A DNA stretch of 64,000 nucleotides from CAWHQZ01 sp963831645 (GTDB lineage: Bacteria; Pseudomonadota; Alphaproteobacteria; Rhizobiales; Aestuariivirgaceae): positions 620,001-684,000 of the forward strand of contig CAWHQZ010000028.1 of assembly GCA_963831645.1 (NCBI GenBank), read 5' to 3'. The translations under genes and the position numbers were made by a program. Positions 18,265 to 27,522 of this stretch are shown here, piece by piece (position 1 is the stretch's first letter; every line of letters starts with the position of its first letter). A model generated the notes under the pieces. The model was not told the origin of the DNA, made no database searches, and saw only the letters and a list, made by a program, of their open reading frames with translations.

Positions 18265-18386
18265 CATACCAGCGAAAACATGCCTCGGGCTGCGACCCGA
18301 CGGGCTGGTATCACGCTTCGAGGCCCCCGCAAGCGGAAAAGCCCAAGCGGGATTCGGCCTGCGCCGCGGCCTGCGCCGGAATGACG
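18265..18386. repeat. Mosaic of intergenic inverted repeats
   Basis: Begins GTCATACCAGCG, as at 2725, and reaches a mirror-image GCTGGTATCAC about 40 bases on, so the two can pair. It then ends in GCGCCGGAATGACG, a variant of the GTCATTCCGGCGC repeat. Several repeat types seem nested between DUF1428 and the convergent YidB-like gene. Confidence 0.6.
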
Positions 18387-18424
18387 AGATTGGTTGAGTG
18401 GCGCGACGTCGAAAGCGGGTTCTA

Positions 18425-18877
18425 CTAGCGGGCCGCCTCGTCGGCGGTCGGAATCCTACCCTGCGGAGTGTATTTGTCGACCGCCTCGGGCAGCGTCCGC
18501 GACAGGCGGGCGAGCAACTCACTTCGCGACAGCCCCGTCTGCTCGGCGAGCTTGTCGAGGATATCCGAGCCGATGGCGTTTGCCAGTTGATCGGGCGCGA
18601 TCGGCTGATTCGGCCCCTTGCTGATCCACGACTCCGCCGCTTCGCCCTGGCCGTTCCTCCTGAACTGTTCCACGAGGTCGCCGAGCCCGCCGGAGAGCAC
18701 GCTGCCGGCCGAGGCGCCGCCCAGCGCTCCACCCGATCCGCCCGGTTCGGCGCCTCCGCCCGCTCCCTTGCTCTGGTTCGCTCGGCCCAGCATTTCGGCG
18801 ATTTTCTCGCGGTTCTGGTAACCGGCGACTGCAAGCAGTCCCAAAAGCGCCACCATGGACGGCATTCCTCGGGCCAT
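18425..18877 (-). CDS. YidB-like DUF937 protein
   Basis: 150-residue protein of the YidB/DUF937 family. The N-terminal hydrophobic stretch MPSMVALLGLLAVAGYQ (about residues 5-21) may anchor it. A Gly/Ala/Ser-rich linker (about 41-72) is followed by the conserved domain with GDLVEQFRRNGQGEAAESWI, GPNQPIAPDQLANAIG and LAEQTGLSRSELLARLSRTLPEAVDKYTP. The start at 18877 has a strong GGAGGAG RBS; the frame stays open further upstream without conservation. YidB is linked to peptidoglycan or morphology in some species, but no activity is established here. Confidence 0.85.
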   Translation of the reverse strand: MARGMPSMVALLGLLAVAGYQNREKIAEMLGRANQSKGAGGGAEPGGSGGALGGASAGSVLSGGLGDLVEQFRRNGQGEAAESWISKGPNQPIAPDQLANAIGSDILDKLAEQTGLSRSELLARLSRTLPEAVDKYTPQGRIPTADEAAR

Positions 18878-19056
18878 TTTCACTCCTCCTTCGCTGACGA
18901 AACTTCCACTCGAAAAGACCGGAACAGTCGATACTCGGATTTGTTCCGCGCGGGCGTATGGTGTATGATTCGATTTTGAACGAAGTGTGTCATGCGTGGT
19001 CGTTTGTGTGGGGCAGGTTCGGCTGCTGAGAGCCGACAATCGGAGGGACTATCGAC

Positions 19057-19311
19057 ATGGGCATCATCTGGACGATCATCATCGGTCTGATAGCCGGAGT
19101 GATCGCAAAATTTCTAGTGCCGGGCACCAGCAACGAGCCGTCCGGCTTCATCATGACGACGATCCTGGGCGTCGTGGGAGCGGTCGTAGCGAGCTACCTC
19201 GGCCAGGCGCTCGGATGGTATTCGGCAGGAGAGGGAGCCGGCCTGATCGGCGCCGTGGTCGGGGCGATAATCGTCCTCCTGGTCTGGGGCGCAATCGCCA
19301 GACGCGCGTAA
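19057..19311 (+). CDS. GlsB/YeaQ/YmgE-family stress-response membrane protein
   Basis: 84-residue integral membrane protein with three hydrophobic segments (IIWTIIIGLIAGVIAKFL, FIMTTILGVVGAVVASYL, GLIGAVVGAIIVLLVWGAI) and the typical glycine-rich spacing of the transglycosylase-associated protein family. A GGAGGG RBS precedes the ATG. Family members are induced by general stress, but their molecular role is unknown. It is divergent from the YidB-like gene. Confidence 0.9.
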   Translation: MGIIWTIIIGLIAGVIAKFLVPGTSNEPSGFIMTTILGVVGAVVASYLGQALGWYSAGEGAGLIGAVVGAIIVLLVWGAIARRA

Positions 19312-19344
19312 GCGCCGAATTCTGAGAACTATCTGTCTCGGGTG

Positions 19345-19376
19345 ACAGCCCGCCCGCGAAAGCTCGCGGCGGGCTG
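19345..19376. terminator. Strong GC hairpin between convergent genes
   Basis: Stem of about 13 pairs (CAGCCCGCCcGCGA with TCGCGgCGGGCTG, one bulged base) around a four-base loop, between glsB and the convergent ialB remnant. There is no clear T-run on either side, so it may end transcription weakly, or stabilise or protect 3' ends. Confidence 0.5.
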
Positions 19377-19380
19377 AAAT

Positions 19381-19665
19381 CTACTTCGTCAGCTCGACGG
19401 TGCGGGCGAGGGCGCCGGCGAAGCCCTTCAGCGAGATCGTGAAGGTGACCGGCTTGTTGTTGTCTGCCGCCGTCGCCATGATCTTGAGCACAGTGCCTTC
19501 GCGCAACAGGGCCAGCGTCTTCTGGTCGATGGCGAGCGAGACGAGACAGCCGACCGGCAGGCAGGTGCGAAACGGCAGGGGAGCGGCGGGCTCGCCATCG
19601 TCGATCTGCAGGATGGCGCCTGGCAAACGCGGAGGCGACGACGGCGTTTCGACATCGACAAGCAA
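19381..19665 (-). pseudogene. IalB-family protein, C-terminal remnant
   Basis: The last 75 or so codons match the C-terminal part of invasion-associated locus B proteins: LPGAILQIDDGEPA, LPFRTCLPVGC (the conserved Cys pair) and the closing TAADNNKPVTFTISLKGFAGAL. Full-length IalB proteins are about 170-200 residues with a signal peptide. Upstream sequence shows no matching N-terminal half in any frame, and the 100 bases beyond look unrelated. This is a truncated relic rather than a simple frameshift. It lies next to the HicAB pair. Confidence 0.7.
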
Positions 19666-19766
19666 CCAACGGCAATACGAGCGTCATCGTGGGCGCACCT
19701 GGCGCCGGAACCGCTGAATAAGTCTGAAAGAAAGAAACCGAGGAAACGCAAGGGCTAAAAAGCTGG

Positions 19767-19961
19767 TCAAAACTTATGGTTTATGCCAGCCTGCTTCATT
19801 ATCCCATTCGCTGTATGGCGCGAGAGTATCTTGTGGTCCACCGGAAAGGTGCGCTTGGAGATTGGTGAGTACCAATAGTCGTGGTCGCCCTTTGCGGGGC
19901 GCAAATAGTAGCATTCGTTGTCGGACAGGACTTTCTTTACGTCACGAGCGTAATCGCTCAT
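19767..19961 (-). CDS. hicA: HicA-family mRNA interferase toxin
   Basis: 64-residue HicA-type toxin of dsRNA-binding-like fold. The catalytic His sits in KGDHDYWYSP (usual family pattern GSHxxW/Y), followed by FPVDHKILSRHTANGIMKQAGI, the normal C-terminal helix. It cleaves mRNA when released from HicB. Its start overlaps the upstream antitoxin stop by four bases (ATGA). Antitoxin-first order is the less common arrangement for hicAB but occurs in DUF1902-type pairs. Confidence 0.85.
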   Translation of the reverse strand: MSDYARDVKKVLSDNECYYLRPAKGDHDYWYSPISKRTFPVDHKILSRHTANGIMKQAGINHKF

Positions 19962-20197
19962 GCAGCTTCAAGACGTATCCGTTCTTGAGTACGAAACTCC
20001 AACGGTATCTCAGCCGGGATGCGAGAAACGACCTCGTGCTTGTTGAGCCTGAGCAAGTCAGGAATCATCCCGAAGACTTTTTGGCGCAGCGCCTCTAGGG
20101 TCGATGCTTCAGTGACTAACCCAGGCACGTTTGAGTCGCTCACGTACCAGACGTTTGCCTCTGAATCGAATGCCGCCGTGACCTTGAGTACCAGCAT
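19958..20197 (-). CDS. DUF1902 / HicB-like antitoxin
   Basis: 79-residue protein with the partial RNase-H-like fold of HicB/DUF1902: VTAAFDSEANVWYVSDSNVPGLVTEASTLEALRQKV. The C-terminus is short and basic, with no obvious DNA-binding domain. TAGGAG precedes the ATG. It is coupled by ATGA overlap to the HicA toxin and is presumed to inhibit it. Confidence 0.82.
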   Translation of the reverse strand: MLVLKVTAAFDSEANVWYVSDSNVPGLVTEASTLEALRQKVFGMIPDLLRLNKHEVVSRIPAEIPLEFRTQERIRLEAA

Positions 20198-20492
20198 TCC
20201 GAGCTCCTACCCCGCTCGATCGAATAAGTGGGTCATTAGGAGTCAGATGTAAAGCGATTTGGTGGATAGTTGCTTACCGGCAGCAACTATCTGGTTTTAT
20301 TGCCCTTTCTACATCGCAAAAAAGCCTTCGCCGCCGGGCATCTTCCTCGGCGGGGTCGCCACCTGGCGGTCTGTCGTCAGTCCCTCCTATGGCTGGTGGT
20401 GGAATCAGAGCTTCTAACGGTAACACCCCGTCCACTCCGCCTGCATAGGATCTTGACCCAGCCATCCTCTCTTCACGAGCGTTCGCGGCCGG
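20198..20492. other. Intergenic region, no gene recognised
   Basis: 295 bases between the hicB start and the GT2 stop. It must carry the hicBA promoter near its left end. No RNA gene, repeat or conserved coding frame was recognised. Confidence 0.4.
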
Positions 20493-21675
20493 TTACTCCC
20501 GGTCCGTCCGCGTCCAGCTCGAGCCTCGGCCTCGCAGAAGCCCGGCATAGATCCCGAGCTTGCCGAGCACATACGACGGAAGTCCCGCGAAATCCCGCGC
20601 GCTCGAGACTTCACCGCCGAAGCGGCGCCAGGCGAGGCCGATCGCCAGCGCCAGCAGGACGAGCGCGCCGACGGGGATGACGATGCTCGCTGAGCCCGCG
20701 CCGGCGGCCGCGAGAACCAGAAGCAGCGCCGTCCAGGCGAGAAGCGCTCCCGCGTAAAGCCCGATGGGCGGCGCCAGGATGTCGAAGGCCAGCGCCAGCA
20801 GCCCGGCATCCCGTCGCGCCAGCGCGGTGGCGAGCAATCCCGGCGCCTGGCTGGCCAGGACCTGCAGAGATCCCTGCTCCCAGCGGCGGTGCTGGCCCGA
20901 GGCGGCAGCCGCAGCGAGCGGAAAGGCGCTCGTGACCACCGCTTCGGGCAGGTAGATGGCGCCTTTACCCGCGGCAGCGAGCTCGACCCCGAGTTTCAGG
21001 TCCTCGGTCAGATGCCCGCTCGCCAGATCGGCCGAGACGGCGAGCGGCCAGGGAATCGCCATGCCGGTTCCCATGAGATGACAGGGTGCGCCCAAAGCAC
21101 GCAGCCCGAGAGCGCGTACATGGTTCCGCATCAGGAAGGCAAATGCCGCGAGACGGTGACCGGCGCCCGCTCCATCGGGGGGCAACATGCGATAGCGGGC
21201 CTGAACCGGCCGGCCGAACTCATGCGCGGCCCGCGCCAGCCGGCCGACAGCTTCGCGCCCCAGCCGGCAATCGGCATCCAGAACGATGAGGATTTCCGGC
21301 GGGTTCTGCCCGAGATGGCGCGCGCCGAAGGCGAGAGCGTAGCCTTTGCCGCGCCGTTCCGGCTCGTGCCGCTCCACGACTTCCGCACCCTCCAGGCAGA
21401 GCCACGGCCGCGGTGTCGTCGCTGCAGTTGTCCGCCACGACCAGAAGGCGGTCGCCCGGCAGAAGCTGCTCACGTGCATCGCGAAGGGTCGCCGCCACGC
21501 GCAGGCCCTCGTCATGGGCAGGCACGAGAATGCAGACGGCGGGACGCTCCATGCTTGCCTCGGCCGCAGGCTCCGGCCGGCGCCCGAGAAGAGCCGCGCC
21601 CACTTCCACCAGCAGCACGATGGCGGGAATCGCCAGAGCCAGGCTCACCACCCACGCCGCGCCGTCGAGCAGCAC
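20493..21675 (-). CDS. GT2-family membrane glycosyltransferase, one frame break
   Basis: Processive-type GT2 enzyme. An N-terminal TM helix (WVVSLALAIPAIVLLVEVGAALL) leads to AVCILVPAHDEG and ADNCSDDTAAVA; the frame then breaks at about 21,410. The second part supplies LIVLDADCRLG (DxD), HLTEDLKLGVELA, the acceptor motif QHRRWEQGS (Q-x-x-R-W type), and two or three C-terminal TM helices. Both halves join at the expected place, giving about 394 residues. It is the last gene of a minus-strand exopolysaccharide block and probably adds a sugar on the cytoplasmic membrane face. The start is a GTG. Confidence 0.82.
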
Positions 21676-21681
21676 GAAGCA

Positions 21682-22914
21682 TCACGGGGCCGCCTCGAGA
21701 AAAAGGCGCTCGAGCGCCGCCGCCGCCATCGCGGCATTGTGGCGCCGGAGCACCTGCTCCCTCCCGGCCTCACCCATTCGGGCGAGGACGGCGGGATCAG
21801 CCTCGAGAGCCTCCTTCATGGCGGCCGCGAGCGCCGGCGCGTCGCCCGCCGGCGCCAGCCAGCCGGTCTGGCGCGGAACGACGAGCTCTGGAATGCCGGC
21901 GACGAAAGTGGCGATGACGGGCCGCGCCAGCGCCATCGCTTCCATCAGGACCACGGGCAAACCCTCCGCGAAGCTCGCCAGCACCAGGGCCCGGCAGCTC
22001 TCGATCTCTTGCCGGACGGCTTCGCCCGAAAGCCACCCGGTGATCCGGACGCAGTCGCCGAGGCCCCGCGCCGCGATCTCCTCCTCGAGCTCGGCACGCA
22101 GCGGTCCATCGCCCACCAGGCGCAGCTCGAACCGGGTCCCGCTTGCGCGCAAGGCGGCCGCCGCCTCGATGAGGAGCGAGGTCCCTTTCTGCGCCGAAAG
22201 CCGGGCGACGCTCAGAAGGCGCGGAGCCGCCGGCACGGGCGAGGCAACTGCCTTCACGTACGCCGCATCGAGGCCGCAGCGCACGATCCGCACTTTCGGC
22301 CAGTCCTGTCTGGCGGCCCAGCGCAGGAGCTGGCTGCGCCCGAAGGAGCTGACGGCGCAGACGAACCTGGCGCGGGCGATCTTCTGGCCGAGCGCGATCG
22401 CTTCCGGCCTGTCGAATTCGTCGGGTCCGTGGACGGTGAAGCTCCAGGGAATTCCCGTCAGCTCGCCGGCGAGCATCGCGACGGTCGCAGAATTCGTGCC
22501 GAAGTGCGCATGCAGGTGATCCGCGCGCTCCAGCCTCAGCCGGCGGGCGAGCACCGCCGCCTCGCCCCAGTAGAACACATGCCACACGAGGCCGCGCTCG
22601 GAGCGCCAGCCGGTCTTCAGCGCAACGGAGAGCGAACGGAAGAGGCCGGCCGGAAAGGCGATTGCCGCCGCGGCCATGTCGGCGAGCAATCGCCGTGCCG
22701 GCTCGGCCAGCAGCGTCCTGGTTCGGCCCGCTTCCTCGATGTCCTCTTCATCGACGAGGTCGGGCCCCGCGGGGCGCAGGGAATAGCGCAGGACCGTGAG
22801 CCCGTGGGCCTCGAGCGCCCGGATCTCGCGGCGGATGAAGCTGTGGCTCGCTCCCGGATAACGGTTGACGAGATAGGCCACTCTCACGCGGGCCTCGTCC
22901 AGATGTCCCGCCAC
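21682..22914 (-). CDS. GT4-family glycosyltransferase (colanic/exopolysaccharide type)
   Basis: 410-residue GT-B enzyme similar to WcaL/ExoL-like exopolysaccharide transferases: RVAYLVNRYPGASHSFIRREI at the N-terminus, HLHAHFGTNSATVAML, SFTVHGPDEFD, then RLLSVARLSAQKGTSLLIEA and the donor-binding E-x7-E region SFAEGLPVVLMEAMALARPV. The GTG start at 22914 overlaps the tail of the upstream GT2 fragment. It likely adds one sugar to the lipid-linked repeat unit. The frame is uninterrupted, unlike many neighbours. Confidence 0.88.
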   Translation of the reverse strand: MAGHLDEARVRVAYLVNRYPGASHSFIRREIRALEAHGLTVLRYSLRPAGPDLVDEEDIEEAGRTRTLLAEPARRLLADMAAAAIAFPAGLFRSLSVALKTGWRSERGLVWHVFYWGEAAVLARRLRLERADHLHAHFGTNSATVAMLAGELTGIPWSFTVHGPDEFDRPEAIALGQKIARARFVCAVSSFGRSQLLRWAARQDWPKVRIVRCGLDAAYVKAVASPVPAAPRLLSVARLSAQKGTSLLIEAAAALRASGTRFELRLVGDGPLRAELEEEIAARGLGDCVRITGWLSGEAVRQEIESCRALVLASFAEGLPVVLMEAMALARPVIATFVAGIPELVVPRQTGWLAPAGDAPALAAAMKEALEADPAVLARMGEAGREQVLRRHNAAMAAAALERLFLEAAP

Positions 22915-23450
22915 CGGCCCGCGGCGATATGGCGTTCGCGCCCGCCGAGCTCACGGGCGAGGGACACCAGGCGCCCCAGGCTCCAGCCGAGATTGGCGAG
23001 AAGGGGTCCGGGCGGACCGTAGAGAAGCCGGAAATACCGGGCGCGCGAGCGATAGAAGCTGGAGGGACGGTGGCGGCGGGGCTGCCCCGGTTCCGGAACG
23101 GCCGGGCTGCCGCCTTGCAGGTGCACGATTCGCGCCTCCGGCACATAGCGGATATCGAAGCCGGCGGCCCGTACGCGATGACAGTGTTCGCTGTCCTCGT
23201 AGTACATGAAGAATCCCTCATCGAGCAGGCCGGCGGGCTCGAGCGCCTCCCGCCGGACGAGCACGCAGGCATAGCTGATCCAGTCCGGCCTCGTGCCCGC
23301 GTCGGCGGCGTGAATGGGCGCCTCGTAGCGCTCGAGCAGCCGCGTAATCGGCCCGGTGCGCGCTGCATCGACGAGCTCGCCGAGCGGTGTGTGGCGGCGA
23401 AAGCAGCTGCATCCTGGGCAAAGACGGCCGTCATCTGCCTCACCGGCCGC
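22884..23450 (-). pseudogene. GT2-family glycosyltransferase, N-terminally truncated
   Basis: Only the C-terminal part of a rhamnosyltransferase-like GT2 protein is present: CFRRHTPLGELVDAA, YACVLVRREALEPAGLLDE, the conserved FFMYYEDSEHCHRVRAAG (catalytic ED), YVPEARIVHLQGGS and a C-terminal YRSRARYFRLLYGP. The N-terminal nucleotide-binding half (VVIVNWN-like and DDxS) is missing. Just 5' of residue DDGRLCPG the reading enters the 3' end of the phosphomannomutase gene in a different frame. The break is abrupt, which points to a deletion or assembly junction rather than a point error. Confidence 0.78.
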
Positions 23451-23457
23451 AACGCAC

Positions 23458-24991
23458 CTACTGAGCCAGTTTCTGATTGTACTCGCCGACCTCCGGAAAC
23501 GCTGCGAGCAGCTTCTCGATGGCATGGAAGATGCGGCGCATCGCCGCCTCCGAGGACGGGCTTTCACAGACGACGACAAGCTCGGGTTTGTTGGACGAGG
23601 CTCTCACTAACCCCCAGCCGCCATCTTCGAGAGTGACGCGCACGCCATTGATGGTGAGGAGACCGGCGATGCTCTGACCGGCGAAGCTCTTGCCCTGGCG
23701 CGTGAGATCCGCGAGTTGCTGCGTCACAGTTTCAACCACCCGGTACTTCGAAGGGTCCGGACAGTGGGGCGACATCGTCGGCGTGCACCATGTTGTCGGC
23801 AGGTCGCCATAAAGCTCCGCCATGGAGCGCCCAGCCGCCCCGTCGAGTAGATCGCAGACAGTGATCGCCGTGGCGAGTCCGTCGTCGTAACCCCGGCCGA
23901 GCGGCTCCCTGAAGAAGAAGTGCCCGGATTTTTCGAAACCAGCGATCGCTGCCGTCTCGGCTGTTCGCCGCTTGATGTAGGAATGGCCGGTCTTCCAGTA
24001 TTCGGTCGTCGCGCCATTCGCCAGGAGAACCGGATCAGTCTGAAACAGCGCCGTCGATTTGACGTCAGCCACGAAGCGAGCATTCGGATATCGCGCTGAT
24101 ATGGCCCGCGCCAGCAGCACGCCCATCTTGTCGGCGAAAATCGGCATCCCTTTATTGTCAACGACGCCGCAGCGGTCGCCGTCGCCGTCGAAGGCGAGCC
24201 CGATATCGGCGCGGGCTTCGGTGACGGCTCGCGAGACCGCCGCGAGCATCGCGAGGTCCTCCGGATTGGGGTTGTAGTTGGGAAAGCTCCAGTCGAGATC
24301 GCAGTGAAGCGGCACGACCTCGCAGCCGATGGCTTCCAGTGCCAGGGGCGCAAACGCTCCGGCAGTGCCGTTGCCGCACGCGACGACGGCTTTGAGCCGG
24401 CTTTTCAACTTAGGCCGTGACGTCAGGTCTGAGAGATAGCGCTGCCGCATGTCATTCACCCGGACGAGACTGCCGCCGCCGCGGTTCTTGCCCTCACCAT
24501 TGAGGACGATCGCCTTCAATGCAGTCATATCGTCGGGCTCGAGCGTAAACGGACGGTCCAGGCCCATCTTGACGCCCGTCCAACCATTGGGATTGTGCGA
24601 TGCCGTGACCATCGCGACTGCGGGCACGTCCAGTGCAAACTGGGCGAAATAGGCCGTTGGGGAAAGTGCCAGACCGATGTCATAGACGGTGCAGCCCGCC
24701 GCCACCAAGCCGCTCGTCAGTGCATCTTTGACCGCGGCCGAGTAGCTGCGGTAGTCGTGGCCGGTGACGATGTCAGGCCTTATCCCCCGATCTTGCAGAA
24801 GGGTGCCGAGACCCAAGGCCCAGTGCGTGGACACCCGGGAGATTGATTTCGCTTTCATAGAGCCAGCGGGCATCATACTCGCGGAAACCGGTGGGCTTTA
24901 TGAGCGGCAGAGCCTCCCCGGCCAGGGCGCCGGGCTCTAAATCGTCGCGGGGTCTGAGCAGTCTTTCAGACTGTCGCTCTTTCATCTTCAC
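23458..24991 (-). CDS. Phosphomannomutase/phosphoglucomutase, one frame break
   Basis: Converts mannose-6-phosphate to mannose-1-phosphate (and probably the glucose equivalents) for GDP-mannose synthesis. Motifs are PTGFREYDARW near the N-terminus, the active phosphoserine loop TASHNPNGW, the metal loop DGDGDRCG, GFEKSGHFFF (sugar-binding), and RASSNKPELVV in domain 4 for phosphate contact. The N-terminal 50 or so codons (24,991 to about 24,835) are one frame off from the rest. Start is GTG 24991 or ATG 24985. It directly follows the GDP-mannose pyrophosphorylase gene, forming the sugar-nucleotide module of the exopolysaccharide block. Confidence 0.87.
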
Positions 24992-26438
24992 TCAAGTCAA
25001 ATGGCGACCGGCTTGCTTCAGTCGCCCGTAGCTGTCTTCAAGCCGAACAATGTCGTCCTCACCCAAATAGCTGCCTGATTGAACCTCGATGAGCTGAAGC
25101 GGTTCGCTGCCCGGATTCTCCAGCCGGTGGACCGCGCCTTTCGGAATATAAGTGCTCTCGTTCTCATTCAGGTCAAATTGCCTTTCTGCGCACGTGACAC
25201 GTGCCGTGCCGTGGACGACGACCCAGTGTTCGGCTCGGTGATGATGATACTGTAAGGACAATTTTGCCCCTGGCTTCACGATAAGTCGTTTGACCTGATA
25301 GTTATTGCCTTGGCCGATCGCTTCATAGCTTCCCCACGGTCGTGCGACGCGCCGGTGGCTGGCAACCTCTGGTAGGTCGGCCGCCGCCAGCTCGTTCACC
25401 ACGCCCTTGAGGTCATCGAGCGTCGAGCGGTCTGCGACCAAGAGCGCATCCGCAGTATCGACAATGATGAGATTGCGTAGCCCCAATCCGACGGTCAATC
25501 GCTCGGGACTATGGACAAACACGTCTTCGCAGGATCTCATTTCTGCTTGCCCTACGCTCCGGTTCCGCCTGGCATCCTCCGGTAGTACTTTGGCGAGCTC
25601 TGCCCAGCTCCCCACATCGCTCCACTCGGCAGTCAAGATCGACAACGGCTACCCGGTCGTCCTTCTCGAGGACCGCGTGATCAAAGGAAACCGGCTCACA
25701 GGCGAGAAAAGCTTCAGGCTGCAGGCAGACATGACCGTATTCTCCGGTGGCTCCGGATACTGCTCTCCGGCAGGCTGCCAACACTGCCGGGACGTGGCGG
25801 GAGAGCGCAGCAATGATCACGTCGACCCGCCCTATCACCACTCCCGAATTCCACCGGTAGCCGTCACGAACATATTCGTGCGCCGTTCGTTCGTCGGGTT
25901 TTTCAACGAAACGGTCGACCTTCCGTGCCGGGCGCGTATCAATCGGCTGACCGGGTCGAATGTAGCCGAACGACGTGGCCGCGTGAGACGGCATGACCCC
26001 GAGGATCGTGATCCAGCCGGCGGCGGCAACGTGAACGGCTTCCGTGAGTGTCGCGTGAAATGCTTCCGCTGACGCGATTTCATGGTCCGCGGGCAAACAC
26101 ACAATAGTTGCATCGGGTTCCGCTTCCGCCAGATACAGGGCTGCACAGGCGATGGCTGGGGCAGTATTCCGGGGTCCGGGTTCCAGAATCAGTATGTTTC
26201 GCTTGGCGGCGTTTTGCGTCACTTCTTCGATGAGAAACCGGTAGTCGTGGTGGCTGACACACACCGTCCCATCCGCCAGCGAATAGTTCGCAGCACGATC
26301 GAAGGTGCGCTCAAACAGCGACTTGCCGTCTCTTACGACAGCGAACTGCTTCGGGAAGTCTCGCCGGCTGAGCGGCCACAGCCGTGTGCCCGATCCCCCG
26401 CAAAGTATGACCGGATGCACTCTGAGCGCGGTCTTCAT
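24992..26438 (-). CDS. Mannose-1-phosphate guanylyltransferase / mannose-6-phosphate isomerase, one frame break
   Basis: Bifunctional type II PMI/GMP (ManC/AlgA-like). The N-terminal guanylyltransferase domain has ILCGGSGTRLWPLSRRDFPKQF, FVEKPD and WNSGV. The C-terminal cupin isomerase has RPWGSYEAI, KPGAKLSLQYHHHRAEHW (metal-binding His cluster), YIPKGAVHRLENPG and LIEVQSGSYLGEDDIVR. The frame shifts at about 25,640, between DDRVAVVDL and TAEWSDVGSW, which are adjacent in the family. An ATG at 26438 gives the usual start. It makes GDP-mannose for the nearby glycosyltransferases; the stop touches the phosphomannomutase start. Confidence 0.88.
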
Positions 26439-26444
26439 GCTCAA

Positions 26445-26716
26445 GCCCAGAAGGTTGTACTCCGCTCTTGGAGGATTTGCCTAACCTCGCACGACCCTCA
26501 CGAGAATCCAAGTCGGACTTGACCGCAAATTCTTGCGCATTCTCCCGATCCAATTGTTGTTTTTGGCGCCGAGACGACCTACTGGACGTGGTCATCGTGA
26601 TGAGTTGCGCCTGAGGGCTTGGGCCTTCCGGCATTTTCTTCCCGGCGCACCATTTCGACCGCTGCATCCCGCCGCCTAGGACTGGACCGGCTGCAGCCAC
26701 CCGGAGACAGACTGAC
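26445..26716. other. Intergenic region between the sugar-nucleotide genes and the phage module
   Basis: 272 bases at the junction of host exopolysaccharide genes and the phage late module. I find no tRNA, clear att repeat or conserved frame here. It should include the promoter for the minus-strand manC-pmm unit. Confidence 0.4.
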
Positions 26717-27052
26717 ATGAAGAAGCCCTTTGGGGCCGCGGGAGCGGCTTTTTCTGTTGTGCTGGGTGCAGCGTTGTTATGCCCCGTCGAGCCGGCCACA
26801 CCCGCCGCAAGGCCGGCTCTGCCGCAAACGTGCGGCGAGCATGAGCAGATCGCTCGCCTGCTCTCCGGCAGCTACGGCGAATACCTGGTGGCGAGCGGGC
26901 GATTGCTGGCGGGCGTTGTCGAGCTGTGGGTCAGCGACGCGCAGACATGGACGCTGCTTCGCATTCTACCGGGCGGTATTGCCTGCCTCGTCATGGCCGG
27001 TCGCGATATCCGCTTCAGCAGGCCTCGTACAGGAAAGGAGCGTGAGGCATGA
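26717..27052 (+). CDS. Secreted small protein at phage module edge
   Basis: 111-residue protein with a probable signal peptide (residues 1-24: GAAGAAFSVVLGAALLCPV core) and a mature part TCGEHEQIARLLSGSYGEYLVASGRLLAGVVELWVSDAQTWTLLR ending IACLVMAGRDIRF. The pattern (His-rich start, YGE, W-T, CL-AG) resembles small proteins found beside alphaproteobacterial phage-like lysis genes. No function is known. It overlaps the endolysin remnant by four bases, which suggests co-transcription. It might be host-derived. Confidence 0.6.
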   Translation: MKKPFGAAGAAFSVVLGAALLCPVEPATPAARPALPQTCGEHEQIARLLSGSYGEYLVASGRLLAGVVELWVSDAQTWTLLRILPGGIACLVMAGRDIRFSRPRTGKEREA

Positions 27053-27218
27053 AAACGAATCAAGACACCGCAATGGACTACGTGTTCGAGGCCGAAGGCG
27101 GTTATGCCGAGCGCGACAGCGAACCCGGCGGCGCGGGGTGAATATGGGAATTTCGTTCCGCGCTTTCGAGGACTGCTGGGACGATATGGGCGGGGATAAA
27201 AACGTCTCACTCGCCTGA
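27049..27218 (+). pseudogene. GH108-type endolysin remnant
   Basis: The reading MDYVFEAEGGYAERDSEPGG, then in the next frame NMGISFRAFEDCW, matches the start of glycoside hydrolase 108 muramidases, where the Glu in EGGY is catalytic. Both frames close early (27141 and 27218). Only about 55 of the expected 170-200 residues remain, and the peptidoglycan-binding part is absent. It sits between the secreted protein and the holin-like gene, the expected lysis position. Confidence 0.65.
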
Positions 27219-27280
27219 TTTCGCATCTGACGCGGCCCGAGCGTAATCGCGACACAACCCGTAAAAGATGGAGAGTGACA

Positions 27281-27454
27281 ATGTTGCAAGGTTACAAGAC
27301 GTATGTCGTGGCGCTGATGGTATTGGCGATCGCCCTCATCGAAGGGGTTGCGGGAATCGACATCCCCGGTGCCGAGGTTAAAGGCGACTGGTTCACTTAT
27401 ATCCTGGCTGCACTCGGCCTGGGCGCCCTGCGTTCCGCAGTGCCCGCGAGATGA
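27281..27454 (+). CDS. Holin-like small membrane protein
   Basis: 57-residue protein with two hydrophobic segments (TYVVALMVLAIALIEGVAGI and WFTYILAALGLGALRSAV) around a short acidic loop. GGAGAG lies just upstream of the ATG. Size, topology and position after the endolysin remnant fit a class II phage holin. Homology is not proven. Confidence 0.6.
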   Translation: MLQGYKTYVVALMVLAIALIEGVAGIDIPGAEVKGDWFTYILAALGLGALRSAVPAR

Positions 27455-27522
27455 CTCTCCACTGAATGCTTGCAGAGGAGTGGAGAGCCTCGCACGGGGC
27501 CTCCTTGCCAAGGAGAGGCGGA

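Noticed and set aside
21346..23022. Plus-strand open frame of about 558 codons across the glycosyltransferase block
   Set aside because: Antisense to two clear glycosyltransferases, strongly Arg/Gly/Pro biased, no domain.
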